A stretch of DNA of 26,019 nucleotides. Source: Scenedesmus sp. ARA3 (lineage: Eukaryota; Chlorophyta; Chlorophyceae; Sphaeropleales; Scenedesmaceae). Each line of letters starts with the position of its first letter. Positions within the stretch are counted from its first letter, which is position 1. This document shows, one piece after another, positions 7,817 through 17,931 of the stretch. The DNA lies in NCBI GenBank assembly GCA_004335835.1, contig RWJK01000248.1, forward strand, positions 1 to 26,019, read 5' to 3'. Below the pieces are notes generated by a model, which did no database searches, was not told where the DNA came from, and saw only the letters and a list, made by a program, of their open reading frames with translations. Both the position numbers and the translations under genes were made by a program.

Positions 7817-10582
7817 GCTGCGTCGCTGCCGCCGCCTAAGCCGCTGCTGCCTGCTGGTTCCGCTAAACCCTCCTCCAGCTCCACCTGCTGGTTGCTGTGC
7901 ATCCAGCTGGCGAGGTACTGAGGTTCTAGCGGCGCAAAGCCCTGGGTCTCAAACTGGTCAAAGCAAGCCTCCAGGTGAGTCAACACAGCTGCCAGCAGCT
8001 GCTCCTTGTTGACCTTAGCTGCCGGCTGCTGCTGCTGCTGCTGCTGCTGCAGGCTGGCGATTACGTCATCCAGGCACGTGGTGGGCTGGCTGTTACTAAC
8101 GTTTAAACCGATGCCAGTCAGCACGCTGAACTTGCTGGCAGTCCAGGTGGTGTGGATCAGTGCCCCGCCGATCTTGACTCCAGAATAGTAGATGTCGTTT
8201 GGCCACTTGATCTGTACGTCTAGGCCGCCCTGCGCACAACAAAAGGACAGCAGACAGTGATAGGAGGGCAATGCATGTGAAAGGGTGAGAAAAAGCACAG
8301 GCGTGTGTGTCTGCATGCAGAACTGATTGTAGTATGCAAGTGGGCAGCAGATGCAGGTTGCAGCAGAGCTCCAACTTATGTATGAACAATCGTTTAGACC
8401 ATGCAAAACATCACGGCAGCATTGCTGTTTATGGCGTGATGGGCATTGTTTGATGACAGCAGCCGCTGCTGTGTTACTGGCAGAAATCGTAGTTGATGCA
8501 TGCACTGTATTACTGGCAAAATTGTAGTTGATGCATGCAATGCGGCATTGCTGACTTGGCACAGCGTACAGTGCATGCATCAACTACGATTTCTGCCAGT
8601 AATGCAGTCAATTGCACATCAGCACCATGGCCGTGACAACTGCGGCGCTCACCTGCACCAGGTGCTGCGTGGCCTGCTTGATGCCCCTCACCACTGCCAA
8701 ACACACAACATAGTTGATGAAGGCAGCCTGCGTGCCTGGCACCTGCAGCAGCAAGCAATGTTGAGGGTTGGTTGAGAGTGGGTAGCATGCAGCAAACACA
8801 AGATTGCTGGTATATGCACGAAATAAGATAGCCGCCGCAGCGCGGAAAATCAAGGCAAAACATTTTGTACCTGCTGTTGCTACCATGACGCCCAGTCTCA
8901 AGTGCACATGCAGCCGGCGCAGCACAATAGGCATGAGGCGGCCGTCTGGACTTGTCCGCACGTTGCCGCACATACCAAACTTCTATATTCAACAACACAA
9001 CTTCCGCAAACACACCTGCAGCCGCCGCAGCGCTGTGAACGTGAGGCAGCCGAACGGGCTGGTCCACATGTTGCCTCCGCACGAATACATCAAACGGCGT
9101 TTCAACATTAGAAAAAAACAGCAAACAGCACACACACCTGCAGCCGCCGCAGCGCAATGAACATGAGGCAGCCGTCCGGGCTGGTCCACACGTTGCCTCC
9201 GCACGTTATAACATCACAACACCGCACACCTGCAGCCGCCGCAACGCTGTGAACATGAGGCAGCCGTCCGGGCTGGTCCACACGTTGCCACCCCTGCCCT
9301 TGCCGCGGCTCTGCTGGTCGGCCACCAGCACTGCCCCCTCCGGCAGCACCATGCTGTGTGCTCGCATGAACTCCTGCAAGCCAGCAAGCAGAAGATATTC
9401 CCATCATCTGCATGATCATGAAGTTGCTGCTGCTGTGAAAGTTCATGGTGTGAGGCATACAGGTCAAGCTATGGGCCCAACACCTGCTGCTGCTGCTGCT
9501 GCTTGACACCGCATGGCAGTGAATAGAGGAGCGGACAACCGCTGAAAGCCGCAAAAGAGCTCCTCCTCCAGCATCTGCTGCTTGCACCAACGCAACAGAT
9601 CCCTTTGCCGAGAACGCATAAGCAGGCTCGCACCTGTGTGCATTGTATGCTGGTGGCCCGTTGTCCGTGCAACAACTTCTATTTGCAGCGGCGGCAACCC
9701 TTTTGCATGGACATGCACACACATGTACAGAGAGGTCTTCTGGCGCAGCTTTGCTTGAATGTGCAGTTTCGCATCCAATGCGGTCCGTGAGGACTCTGCG
9801 GATGTGTACAATTCGTTCTTATACATGTACGCACCTGTGTGGATGGTATGCTGGCTGTTGTGAGCAGCGTGTGCCCCATGCGCCTGGAGGTCAGGTGCTT
9901 GAAGAACTCCTGCTGCCGGAAACAGCTGCTGCTACTGCCGCTGCTGCTGCTGCTGTCGGCACCAGTGCTGCTGGCTTGGCCGGCTGCTGCTGCTGCTGTT
10001 GCCTCTACAGGCAGTTGGCTGATGGAGACATCCAGACCATCAGCCTGCATGCATTGCAAGGCTTGTTATGTCAGCGCCTTGTTGTAAGAAGTGCATTGGG
10101 ACTGGTTTGATGTGAGCAAGTACATGAATGTGGTGTGTATGCTATGTGGGGAACAAATCATTGCCAGAATGCTTGAGATTGCCAGCAGGTTGCGGTCTGT
10201 TGCTGTGTTCAGCTGGCATATGCCTAAACAGCAGATTGGTCGTGACACTTGTTGGCTGGTGGCCGCAGGAGATGCAGCTTTGTGCATACAGCAGCTGCAA
10301 TGATGTAGCTGCATGGTGCTGTCTGGCTGTCCCGCTGTGCAGAAAGAAACACCAGGAAGTGACAGGCAGCTGCTGATAGCGCAAGACATCACTCTGTGCA
10401 GAGGTGCTTACTAGTTTGAAGCTGGCAAACTCCTGCTGCTGTGCTGGCGACTTGAACGCCACAGTGATGGCTGTTGAGCACGACATGCGCCCCGCTGCCT
10501 GCTGTGACTGCCAACGGGCTCTGCAGCACTTGCGCTGACTTGCCAACAAACGGCTAGTATGTTTTAAGCCGCAACAAAGCAT
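7639..10582 (-). CDS. HCS1: Biotin--protein ligase / holocarboxylase synthetase (5 exons)
   Basis: Attaches biotin to a carboxylase lysine through biotinyl-5'-AMP. Exons in transcript order: 10582 (or 10486)-10412, 10044-9835, 9373-9230, 8742-8653, 8229-7639; every intron is phase 0, which supports the model. From the ATG at 10486 it encodes 369 residues. The in-frame ATG at 10582 adds 32 residues beginning MLCCGLKHTSRLLASQRK, rich in Ser/Arg/Ala with no acidic residue, a plausible organelle-targeting leader. Family marks: FRQQEFFKHL and SIPSTQ (exon 2); ADQQSRGKGRGGNVWTSPDG, the biotinyl-AMP loop (exon 3); INYVVCLAVVRGIKQ (exon 4); IKWPNDIYYSG, GALIHT and GIGLNVSN (exon 5). Two polyglutamine runs (8 Q at about 8027-8051, 12 Q at 7780-7815) interrupt the C-terminal part, which is unusual for this enzyme. 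Several exons have echo copies in the adjacent intron or 3' flank. The amino-terminal third is the least certain part. Confidence 0.9.
8474..8602. repeat. Perfect 36-bp inverted repeat (hairpin) in a biotin-ligase intron
   Basis: The left arm 8474-8509 (starts ttactggcagaaatcg) is the exact reverse complement of 8567-8602, separated by 57 nt. The spacer holds a third, diverged direct copy of the left arm (about 8510-8541), so the right arm could pair with either. It lies in the intron between 8229 and 8653. It could be a MITE-like element or a small-RNA precursor; no clear target-site duplication is visible. Confidence 0.9.
8908..8972 (-). repeat. Echo copy A of biotin-ligase exon 3 end
   Basis: On the - strand it reads CGNVRTSPDGRLMP, then LRRLH. 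It is the most diverged of three copies and the donor-side junction has changed from CAG/GT to CAT/GT. Confidence 0.8.
9016..9083 (-). repeat. Echo copy B of biotin-ligase exon 3 end
   Basis: On the - strand it reads GGNMWTSPFGCLTFTALRRL, followed by CAG and a GTGTG donor like the genuine exon end at 9230. Confidence 0.85.
9138..9205 (-). repeat. Echo copy C of biotin-ligase exon 3 end
   Basis: On the - strand it reads GGNVWTSPDGCLMFIALRRL, then CAG and GTGTG. It is nearly identical to genuine exon 3 (9230-9292) over about 60 nt. Spacings between the genuine exon and copies C, B and A are about 92, 122 and 108 nt. Confidence 0.88.
9634..9676 (-). repeat. Echo of biotin-ligase exon 2 end
   Basis: On the - strand it resembles the last codons of exon 2 (ASIPSTQ), including the CACAG/GTGCG donor junction, with several substitutions. 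It lies in the following intron. Confidence 0.6.
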
Positions 10583-11210
10583 GCCAGTTGCTGCTGTGCA
10601 GCGATCAGCAAATGTGCAACAGGCAGCAGCAGCAGGTTGAGCAGCAGCAGCAGCGGTCACTGTGTGTGTGTGATGGTGGGGAGGCGCCACTGTGAACCCT
10701 GATTTCGTGCTGTTATTAATCAAGCACCGTTGCGGGTGCTTTGAGCTGCAGTAATGGTGCGATGAGCGTATTAGGCTCCAAGGCATTACAAGCTGACACT
10801 GTTACGAGGTACACAGATACGTGCACCGTTGACGAGCTGCCGTGGTTCGTTGTTGACTGCGTATTGGGCGTACAAATTCAGTCAACGTTGGTTTGGTTGC
10901 CCAGCAAAGGCCGATCAGGCAATAGCACACCAACCAGACTGCAGTGCAGCAAGAGCTGACAGCTGGACGTGCTTATGTGGGCAGCGCGCCAAAACCAATG
11001 ATCGTTGCATTTGTGTAAAGCGTGTGCTGTTGTAACAACGCTTGAGGCAGCAGTAGCACAGGCGCTGGGCAGCAGTGGAGCAGCAACACAAAGCAGTGAC
11101 TTTGGCGGGTGGGTGACTCGCTGCGCGAGCTTGCGTCGATTGTAGTATATTTGGGTTTTGATGCTAATGGTCATGCACCTGGTGTCCCATGATGCCGCAG
11201 GTGGCCAGTG
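10583..11210. promoter_or_regulatory. Divergent intergenic region between biotin ligase and P450
   Basis: The two genes are head-to-head with about 628 bp between their proposed start codons, so both promoters probably lie here. No specific element could be recognised. The assignment rests on gene orientation alone. Confidence 0.35.
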
Positions 11211-14200
11211 ATGGCGTTTGAACAGCTAGAGCAGCGGTTCCTGACCATGGCAGGCCTCACGCCCAGCAAGGAGGCGTCGGACGTGCTGCGAATTGTCGTG
11301 TTTTCAGCAGCGTTCGCTGTTGCAGTGCTGCTGGCGCACCTGATCAAGGCGCTTGGCCGCTACGTGCGCAACAGTAGCGTGCTGTCAGCTTTCCCGCTCG
11401 CACCTGGCTCCAACATCCTGCTGGGGCACGTGTTGCCGCTGCTCAAGTGTCCCAGCCAAGGCAAAGGCGCCTGGGACCTTATGGAGGAGTGGGCAAAGGC
11501 CAGGGGCAGCATAGTGCGCTTCAGGGTGCTGGGAACACACGGCCTGGTGGTGAACGACCCCGTGGCCTTCAAGCGTATCTTCCAGACTCGCTTCAAGATA
11601 TACGCAAAGGACCTGAGCCTGTCTTACCACCCCTTCATGCCTATCCTGGGCACAGGGCTGGTCACAGCAGATGGGGAGCTGTGGCAGAAGCAGCGGCTGT
11701 TGATGGGTCCTGCACTGCGTGTAGACATCCTGGACGACATTGTAGACATTGCGCAGCGAGGAGCAGCACGCCTTGCAGACAAGCTGGAGCAGTACAGGGG
11801 CACTGGGCAGGTGGTGCACCTGGAGGAAGAGTTCAGGCTGCTGACGCTGCAAATCATTGGAGAGGCGATCCTCAGCTTGCCCCCTGAGGAGTGCGACAGG
11901 GTGAGCTGCTGCAGCAACGTGTCAATGTGTAGTAGTTGATGTGTGCTGTCCTGCAAGCTGCGTCCTGCAAGCAGTGGCAGTGTTTGACAGCTCTGCAGGT
12001 CCAGGGTTTCAGTGCATTCACCAGGGTGCTGAATCTGGCGCCGTTTAAATAGCAGCAGCAGTTGCTAGGCGCCAGAATGGTCTGCAGTGGTAGCAGTGCC
12101 CCTAGTTTGGCTCTGTATCGCTGCTGGCAGTGCTGCTGGCAGTGCTCTGCAGTCGCCACAGCAAGCCACATGCATTTGGAACAGCAGCGCCACAGCATGC
12201 AGGCACAGGCGTGCCAACATGACGCCCAATGGTGCTGCCGCAGTACAGCACAGGCAGCACGTACTTGTGCTACCCAGCAGCAGCAGCAGCAGCATTAGTA
12301 GCAGCAGCATGGTGCAGCAGTAAAAGCAGCAGCAGCAGCAGCAGCAGCAGCAAGCTGTGTTAGGCTGGCACTGCTGTGCTGTCATGTCAAACTGGCAGCA
12401 CGCCTGCAACTACCCTGCATCCCTCTTATCTGTAGTATATCTGATTGTATATGAATATGGATCGCAGGTGTTCCCGCAGCTGCACCTGCCAGTCATGAAG
12501 GAGGGCAACAAGCGCGCGCTGCTCTGCCCGCCTCACACTCCTGTCCTGCTACTCTGCCTCTACTCACCACCAGCTGCACTGCCTGCCTCTTTTTTGTCAT
12601 TTTGTCACTTTTCATTTCAAAAACACAGGTGTTCCCGCAGCTGTACCTGCCAGTGATGGAGGAGGGCAACAAGCGCGTGCTGCGCCCGCACCGCAAGTAC
12701 CTGCCCAGCCCGGCCTGGTTTGCCTTCAAGTGGCGCATGGCACGGCTGAACAGCTTCCTCACAAACTTGATCAGGGCGCGGTGGCAGGCGCGGCAGGCGG
12801 GCAAGCCAGGCCGGGGCGACATCTTGGACCGCATTTTGGCTGCGATCGAGGTGAGTTGGGGTGCGTTGCAAGGGTAGATCGGCGGCTTGTTAAGAGGGCT
12901 GGTTCAAGGAGGCTTGCGTGTGCGGTGGTGGTGCTCGCAGTGCTTCAAGAGCGGGGTACGGCAGCTGTTGTTGCTTGGCCGTTAGGTGTTTGCGCGGCTC
13001 AACAGCTTCCTCACGAACCTGATCAGGGCGCGGTGGCAGGCGCGGCAGGCGGGCAAGCCTGGCAGGGGCGACATTCTGGACCGCATCCTGGCAGCCATCG
13101 AGGTGAGACACGCAGCTGGCTCTGTGTTATGTTATGGTGTAGAAGGCTTGCTGTTTTGGATACGCGTAGGAAGGCTTGTGCGTGCTGATGGGTTGGTGTG
13201 GTAGGCTGCGGGTGCGACTGCATTGTGTGCCCTCCTTCGCGCACTCAACTGTAGGCAACCTGCTGCTGGCCTAGGTTGCAGCCACGGAGACGCAGCTGTG
13301 CTATGCACTGAAGCGTCCGTCTTACATCAAAATATGCTTTGTGCTGCTTACTCGCTGCAGGCCGCGGGCACCAAGTGGTCTGCAGCCATCGAGACGCAGC
13401 TGTGCTACGAGATGAAGACCTTCCTGCTGGCTGGCCACGAGACCAGCGCCGCCATGCTCATGTGGAGCGTGTACGAGCTCAGCAGGCACCCGCAGCAGCG
13501 GGACAAGGTGCGCAGTTCGGATAATGTTGACAGGGCAATGTTGACAGACGGCATGTTTGCTGTGGCTCTCAACAGCGTTGCTCATGTGGAGCGCGTACGA
13601 GCTCAGCAGGCACCCGCAGCAGCGGGATCAGGTGCGCGGCTTGCTTGGTGTGCACTTCACAGGCAACAGCAATGCAGATGTGTTGCTTGCGGCATATGGG
13701 CAGCATGTCAGCGTTACTGGTGTGAGCAGATGCAGCCGTACGTAAAGCGCTTACTTTGGCGCAGGTGACATCAGTGCGTTCAGGAAGTGTCACAGCTGCC
13801 TGACGTCCCCTCGCGCTGCTGCTGCTGCTGCTGCTGTGGTTTCCTGCAGGTGCTTGAGGAAGCGGTGCGCGTGTTTGGCCCCTCTGGCAGCAACACCGCG
13901 ACCCGCCCAGCAGCAGACGGCATGGTCTACACACTCAGCGTGCTCAAGGAGGCGCTGCGCAGGTGCGCTGCTGCTGCTGCTGCTGCTGCTAGCGTTGTTA
14001 TGTGCTGGATTGTCTAGCTTGTCGCACCTCACGTCTGCTGTTGGTGGTGGCGGCGGTGCATGGCACCTGCTGCTGCCATCCTCCTGCAAACACAGCTTCC
14101 TGCAAACACAGCCAACATCACCCATTCTAGCACCCGCACAGTCTTCTGTAAATTGAAGTAAACACGCTGCATCAGTGTCATTGATCATGTCATCAATCAT

Positions 14201-15418
14201 TGTCAACCACCATCATGTTATCAATCAGTGTTAACCACCATGTTACTTGTTATCTGTCACATGTTTGACTAACAGGTACAGCGTGGTGCCTGTGGTGACG
14301 CGCACGCTCAAGGAGGACGACCAGCTGGAGGGCAAGGCAGTGCCAGCTGGCACCATGATCGTGTGCCACCTGCAGGTGAGGAAGTGGGCGGCAAGCTGCG
14401 GGAACAAATGACTTAAAAAAGATTCAAGCATGTGTCAGGCAATGGATTATTGTTAGCAAAGAGAATTAAAAACAAAGGCATAGCCATGCGCATGGGGCTG
14501 CTTTGGCACAGCAGAACATCTTTCTTCAATGCTGCTGCTGGCGGCGCTGCCCTGTACACCTTCAGCAAGGCGGTGTCCTTGGTATGGCAAAGCAGCATAC
14601 CTTTTGACTTTGTAGTCCCCATCGGGAGTCCCTCATGAACACAACTGAAAGTGGTGTTTGACTGTCCTGCAGGGCGTGCACAACCAGTGGAGCGAGCCAA
14701 CAGCATTCCGCCCGGAGCGCTTCATGCCCGGCGGCGAGTTTGACTGCTTTGAGGAGGGCGTGCGGCCCTACATGTTTGTGCCCTTCATCCAGGTGTGTAC
14801 AGCTTGCTTACCTGCCTTCTATTTTTTTTCTTCGGCAACATGTGCATCACATTCTATGTGAGACTTGATCGTGCCTGGCGGCGAGTTCGACTGCTTTGAG
14901 GAGAGCGTGCGGCCCTACATGTCTGTGCCCTTCATCCAGGTGTGTACAGGTTTGCGTGTTGCTTGTGCTTCATAGTCGAAAATAAACAGCAGCTGCACTG
15001 CCCTGCTCAGGTGGCAGGCGCATGGAGAATCCACCAGTTGATGGTGCACATCAACCATTTATTTGCCAACCATTCAGTCGCAGACCACTGACACCTCCCT
15101 GCATCTGTGGTTCTGCAACGATTTGGTTGTCGCAGGGCCCGCGCAACTGCCTGGGGCAGCACCTCGCGCTGCTAGCAGCCTGTGTAATGCACAATCAAAC
15201 TCAAACTATTGACACCGCCGACACGTCTGCGTGCATTGCAGGGCCCGCGCAACTGCCTGGGGCAGCACCTGGCGCTGCTGGAGGCCCGCGTGGTGCTGGC
15301 GCTGCTGCAGCAGCGATTCAGCTTCAAGCTCGCCTCAAAGCTGGCAGACCCAGGGCAGCGGCACCCCACGGTGATCCCGGTGGCTTCTATTGATGGCCTG
15401 CCTGTGACCATCGAGTGA
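11211..15418 (+). CDS. Cytochrome P450 monooxygenase (7 exons, complete)
   Basis: Exons 11211-11900, 12629-12850, 13361-13507, 13850-13962, 14276-14375, 14673-14792 and 15242-15418 join in frame to 522 residues, a normal P450 length. The ATG at 11211 leads to a hydrophobic anchor at about residues 25-45 (LRIVVFSAAFAVAVLLAHLI), so the protein is probably an ER (or plastid-envelope) membrane enzyme. Then come a Pro hinge (FPLAPGSN), the C-helix WxxxR (Trp158, Arg162), the I-helix oxygen-activation motif AGHETS (328-333), the K-helix ExxR (Glu387-Arg390), PERF (438-441) and the haem loop FIQGPRNCLG with Cys469 as the thiolate ligand. All catalytic landmarks are present. The haem loop and I-helix look like the CYP4/711-type clans of algae, but I cannot assign family or substrate. 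Five of the seven exons have partial copies in neighbouring introns; the model uses the full-length version of each. Confidence 0.95.
12279..12353 (+). repeat. CAG/AGC microsatellite tracts in P450 intron 1
   Basis: Two runs of AGC/CAG units (about 12279-12295 and 12327-12353) are separated by a short interruption. They lie about 115 nt before the exon 2 pre-echo. Confidence 0.85.
12464..12530 (+). repeat. Pre-echo of P450 exon 2 start (acceptor included)
   Basis: GCAG/GTGTTCCCGCAGCTG begins at 12468 and encodes VFPQLHLPVMKEGNKR, against VFPQLYLPVMEEGNKR in exon 2 (12629). Splicing here and reading through would leave the P450 frame and stop at 12656. Confidence 0.88.
12982..13110 (+). repeat. 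Echo of P450 exon 2 second half, a potential in-frame cassette exon (12986-13102)
   Basis: After TTAG at 12982-12985, 117 nt (39 codons, phase 0 at both ends) read VFARLNSFLTNLIRARWQAR and on to ILAAIE, followed by a GTGAGA donor. This nearly repeats the end of exon 2. Inclusion would duplicate about 38 residues without breaking frame. Confidence 0.85.
13275..13306 (+). repeat. Pre-echo of an internal piece of P450 exon 3
   Basis: It resembles 13379-13411 (gcagcca-cgagacgcagc type sequence, ending tgctatgc) with a few substitutions. It lies in the intron just upstream of exon 3. Confidence 0.75.
13576..13640 (+). repeat. Post-echo of P450 exon 3 end (donor included)
   Basis: It reads LLMWSAYELSRHPQQRDQ in the exon 3 frame, then GTGCGC, against MLMWSVYELSRHPQQRDK and GTGCGC at the genuine exon end (13507). 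Confidence 0.88.
14871..14950 (+). repeat. Post-echo of P450 exon 6 end (donor included)
   Basis: It reads GGEFDCFEESVRPYMSVPFI, then CAG at 14937-14939 and GTGTGTACAG. The genuine exon 6 end at 14792 has the same GTGTGTACAG intron start, so the copied unit spans the exon-intron boundary. Confidence 0.9.
15131..15180 (+). repeat. Pre-echo of P450 exon 7 start (haem-binding loop)
   Basis: CGCAG/GGCCCGCGCAACTGC begins at 15136 and encodes GPRNCLGQHLALL, identical to exon 7 (15242). Splicing to it and reading on would preserve the haem Cys but shift the rest of the protein to another frame, ending near 15393. Confidence 0.9.
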
Positions 15419-15458
15419 GCGGCGCAGCTGTTTCTGCTGCTGCTGCGGCGGCGGCGGC

Positions 15459-15540
15459 GGCACCCCACGGTCACCCTCTTGGCTTCTATCGATGGCCTGC
15501 CTGTGACCGTTAAATCTAGGGGTACGGCTGTTTTTGCTGC
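15459..15540 (+). repeat. Echo of P450 C-terminal coding end plus 3' flank
   Basis: It reads RHPTVTLLASIDGLPVTV, then a lysine codon in place of the Glu-stop of the genuine end (15361-15418). The CTG-rich 3' flank after the stop is also repeated. The unit is about 105 nt. Confidence 0.85.
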
Positions 15541-17420
15541 TGCTGTGTGCTGCCTGCGACCCTTGAGTGATGGCTGCTGCTGCGCCAGCGCTGTAGCACC
15601 AGACATCTGCAGCTGCAGATGACGTCAGCACACCAGCGGAAGCAGTGCGGCTGGCCCAGCCCCGGGGGCAGGCCGCGGCGGGCAGCATCACAGCAAGCCT
15701 TCTGGTGCATCTGGTGATGGCCGCTGATGTTGTGCGGCAGCTGTGATGATCGCAGCAGCAGTAAGGCCGGCGGCTGCAGCTGCCGTCGCAGGTGTGGCTG
15801 TTGCATCGACCGCCACAGCAGCAGCAGCAGCACTGCAGCAACAGCAGCAGCACTGCAGCAGCTCGAGTTGCAGCTGCAGCAGCTCCTGCTAGTGGTTAAG
15901 TGCACCTCGCAGCTGCTCAGGCCACAGGCAGCAAGCAGTGCCCCAATCTGATGGATGCAGCTGCAGCCCGGCAGCAGCAGCGGCAGTTACAGGTGCACTG
16001 GCTGCAGCAACACTCTTTCTGTATGCAGCTGCAGCAGCAGCTAGCAGCATGACGGGCTGCTTAGGTGCGTTTGGCCTGCTTACTGCAGTCTGTGCCAAAT
16101 TCTGCAGCCGGCAGATTGTTCCTGCAAGCGGTTGTGTCATAGCACCAGTTGTAGCTCACTGCAATTTGACTCGCTGCCAGGCGCACAATGCCTGTGCGCT
16201 GTTTGTTTGTTGGCGCTGCGAGATTCAGGCATTTGATTGACTCTGCTTTTCTGTGCTGTGCAGCAGCATGCTGGTAGCTACCTGCTGGGTGTTTGTGACT
16301 GGCTTCAGGGAGCGACGGATAGCTAGGGCGTGTGTGTTTGGGGCGGGGACTGATGTACAGCATGATCATGAGGAGTTGGTAACGCGGAAAGCGTGCTCTG
16401 CAGAGAGAGCAGCTTGAAGAGAAGATTGCAACACCAGCAGTGCAAGAGCTGCTGTGTGCTGACAGATCCCATGGCACAGATGCCATCCTATGGGCCGAGG
16501 GTAATGTCTGTCTGCTGAGTCCAACAAACAGCGCTGCTGTTTTTGACACGTGCATTGTCAGCAGCTGTGCTGTGGGCTGTAGCACCTTGTGGTGGCAAGT
16601 AGGGCGAGTGTGAGAGGGCTTGCTTGCCTATGCCTGGCATGTGTAGAGTTGCACAGCTGCACACTCGGCACACTGGCATGCAATAGAGTCGGCAGGCATT
16701 GCATGCAATGGGCCCGCTGCACTGTAGGGGTGGTCAGCGCTACTCTTGTTGGGCGTTGGCAGTGTCAGCCAGGCGCAGGACTTGACGTCACTGCACAACC
16801 TCAAATTTCTGCAAGCTTGTTCCTTGTTGCCTGCAAGGGAGTGCCTCTTGCTGCACTGGCTGCACTGGAGGGTGTGACGGAATCAGCAAGGGCTTTTCAG
16901 CTGTTCACAGAGAGTTTGCATATAGCATAAAAGCTATGTATGTGCACTGCTTACAGTGAACCGTGTGCACAGCAAGTCAGTGTCGTGCCTGTAGCTAGTC
17001 TAGCTGCAGCTTTTTGGTTGCGCTGTGGTGCGCTAAGCACAGCACATCTGTGTTCCGAGGTGTTGCTCGGATGGCAAGCGCTGCTGCAGTGCGGCGCCGT
17101 CATGTTGTGGTGCAGGACGCAAGCCATGTGCTTGCTGTGGCTCATAATAGCAGCAGGTGCCTGCTCGTTTTGAGGTGCTTTTGCTACAGCCAGCGTGACA
17201 CCTGGGGTTTTACTGCAGCATGCTGCGCAGCTCTTGCCGCACCTGCAACACAGTGGTGTCTTGTGTTGACAAAGTTATGCAGCTGGCTTTTCTGTGGGTG
17301 CGCTTCTGCATGCTCACCGTGCCGGGGCTCGTTCACTTGTGTGCAGTTGCAGGATGATGCAGCTTATGGGTCTGCCCTTGCTGGGTCTGCCGCAGTGACT
17401 GTCAAGGCAGTGCTGTAGAG
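15541..17420. other. Long stretch without a supported gene after the P450
   Basis: It contains Ala/Gln/Ser-rich frames produced by GCA/CAG repeats (about 15800-16050). One coding-like piece at about 15597-15740 (PAEAVRLAQPRGQAAAGSIT and on) is open for 44 codons and then stops, with no start or family match. No TGTAA was noticed before 17421, so this may be a very long P450 3' UTR. Confidence 0.35.
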
Positions 17421-17425
17421 TGTAA
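17421..17425 (+). terminator. Candidate TGTAA poly(A) signal
   Basis: It is the first TGTAA I noticed downstream of the P450 stop, about 2 kb away. Inferred from motif only. Confidence 0.25.
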
Positions 17426-17931
17426 TGCTCAGAGGTTCCTGGCTTCAATTAAAATTGGTTTGTTTGATGACATCGGGTCCATTGTCATTCGTCGGCACTG
17501 CGCCCAAAAGCCGCACCCAGGTCGCGGTCACAATCACATGACAGCCCTCTACTGATCTGCACCTGATTCGTGGCTGGGTTAATTGCAAGGGACGGGGCAC
17601 CTGGGCTTGCGAGTCCCTTGGACACAAAAAAATTTGCTTTGTGAGCGATGAATGAAGGTTGGACAAGGATACGCATTGAGGCCGGGCGCTGACCTGCTGC
17701 AGCCACACATGCACATGACACTCTTGACCGGCCCGTGAGGAGCATAAAGGCACTGCTCACTGCCAGAGGTCGCGTCGAGTGTGTGAATTCTTTCACATAC
17801 ATACGAACCTTGTATTCTTCCTTCCATTTGCGTGATACACTCAAGCTGCACTCAGGCACGCTGTTCACCCCCCGATTGTTTGAGCCTCAGAGGCGTCCTT
17901 ACCAATTACAGGGATCAACGCCAAACACAAA

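Noticed and set aside
15597..15740. 44-codon coding-like piece after the P450
   Set aside because: No start codon, no homologous exon in the window, no splice partner. Mentioned in the intergenic entry only.
15938..16240. Ala-rich + strand frame resembling a membrane segment
   Set aside because: The hydrophobicity comes from GCA/CTG repeats. There is no start context or family match.
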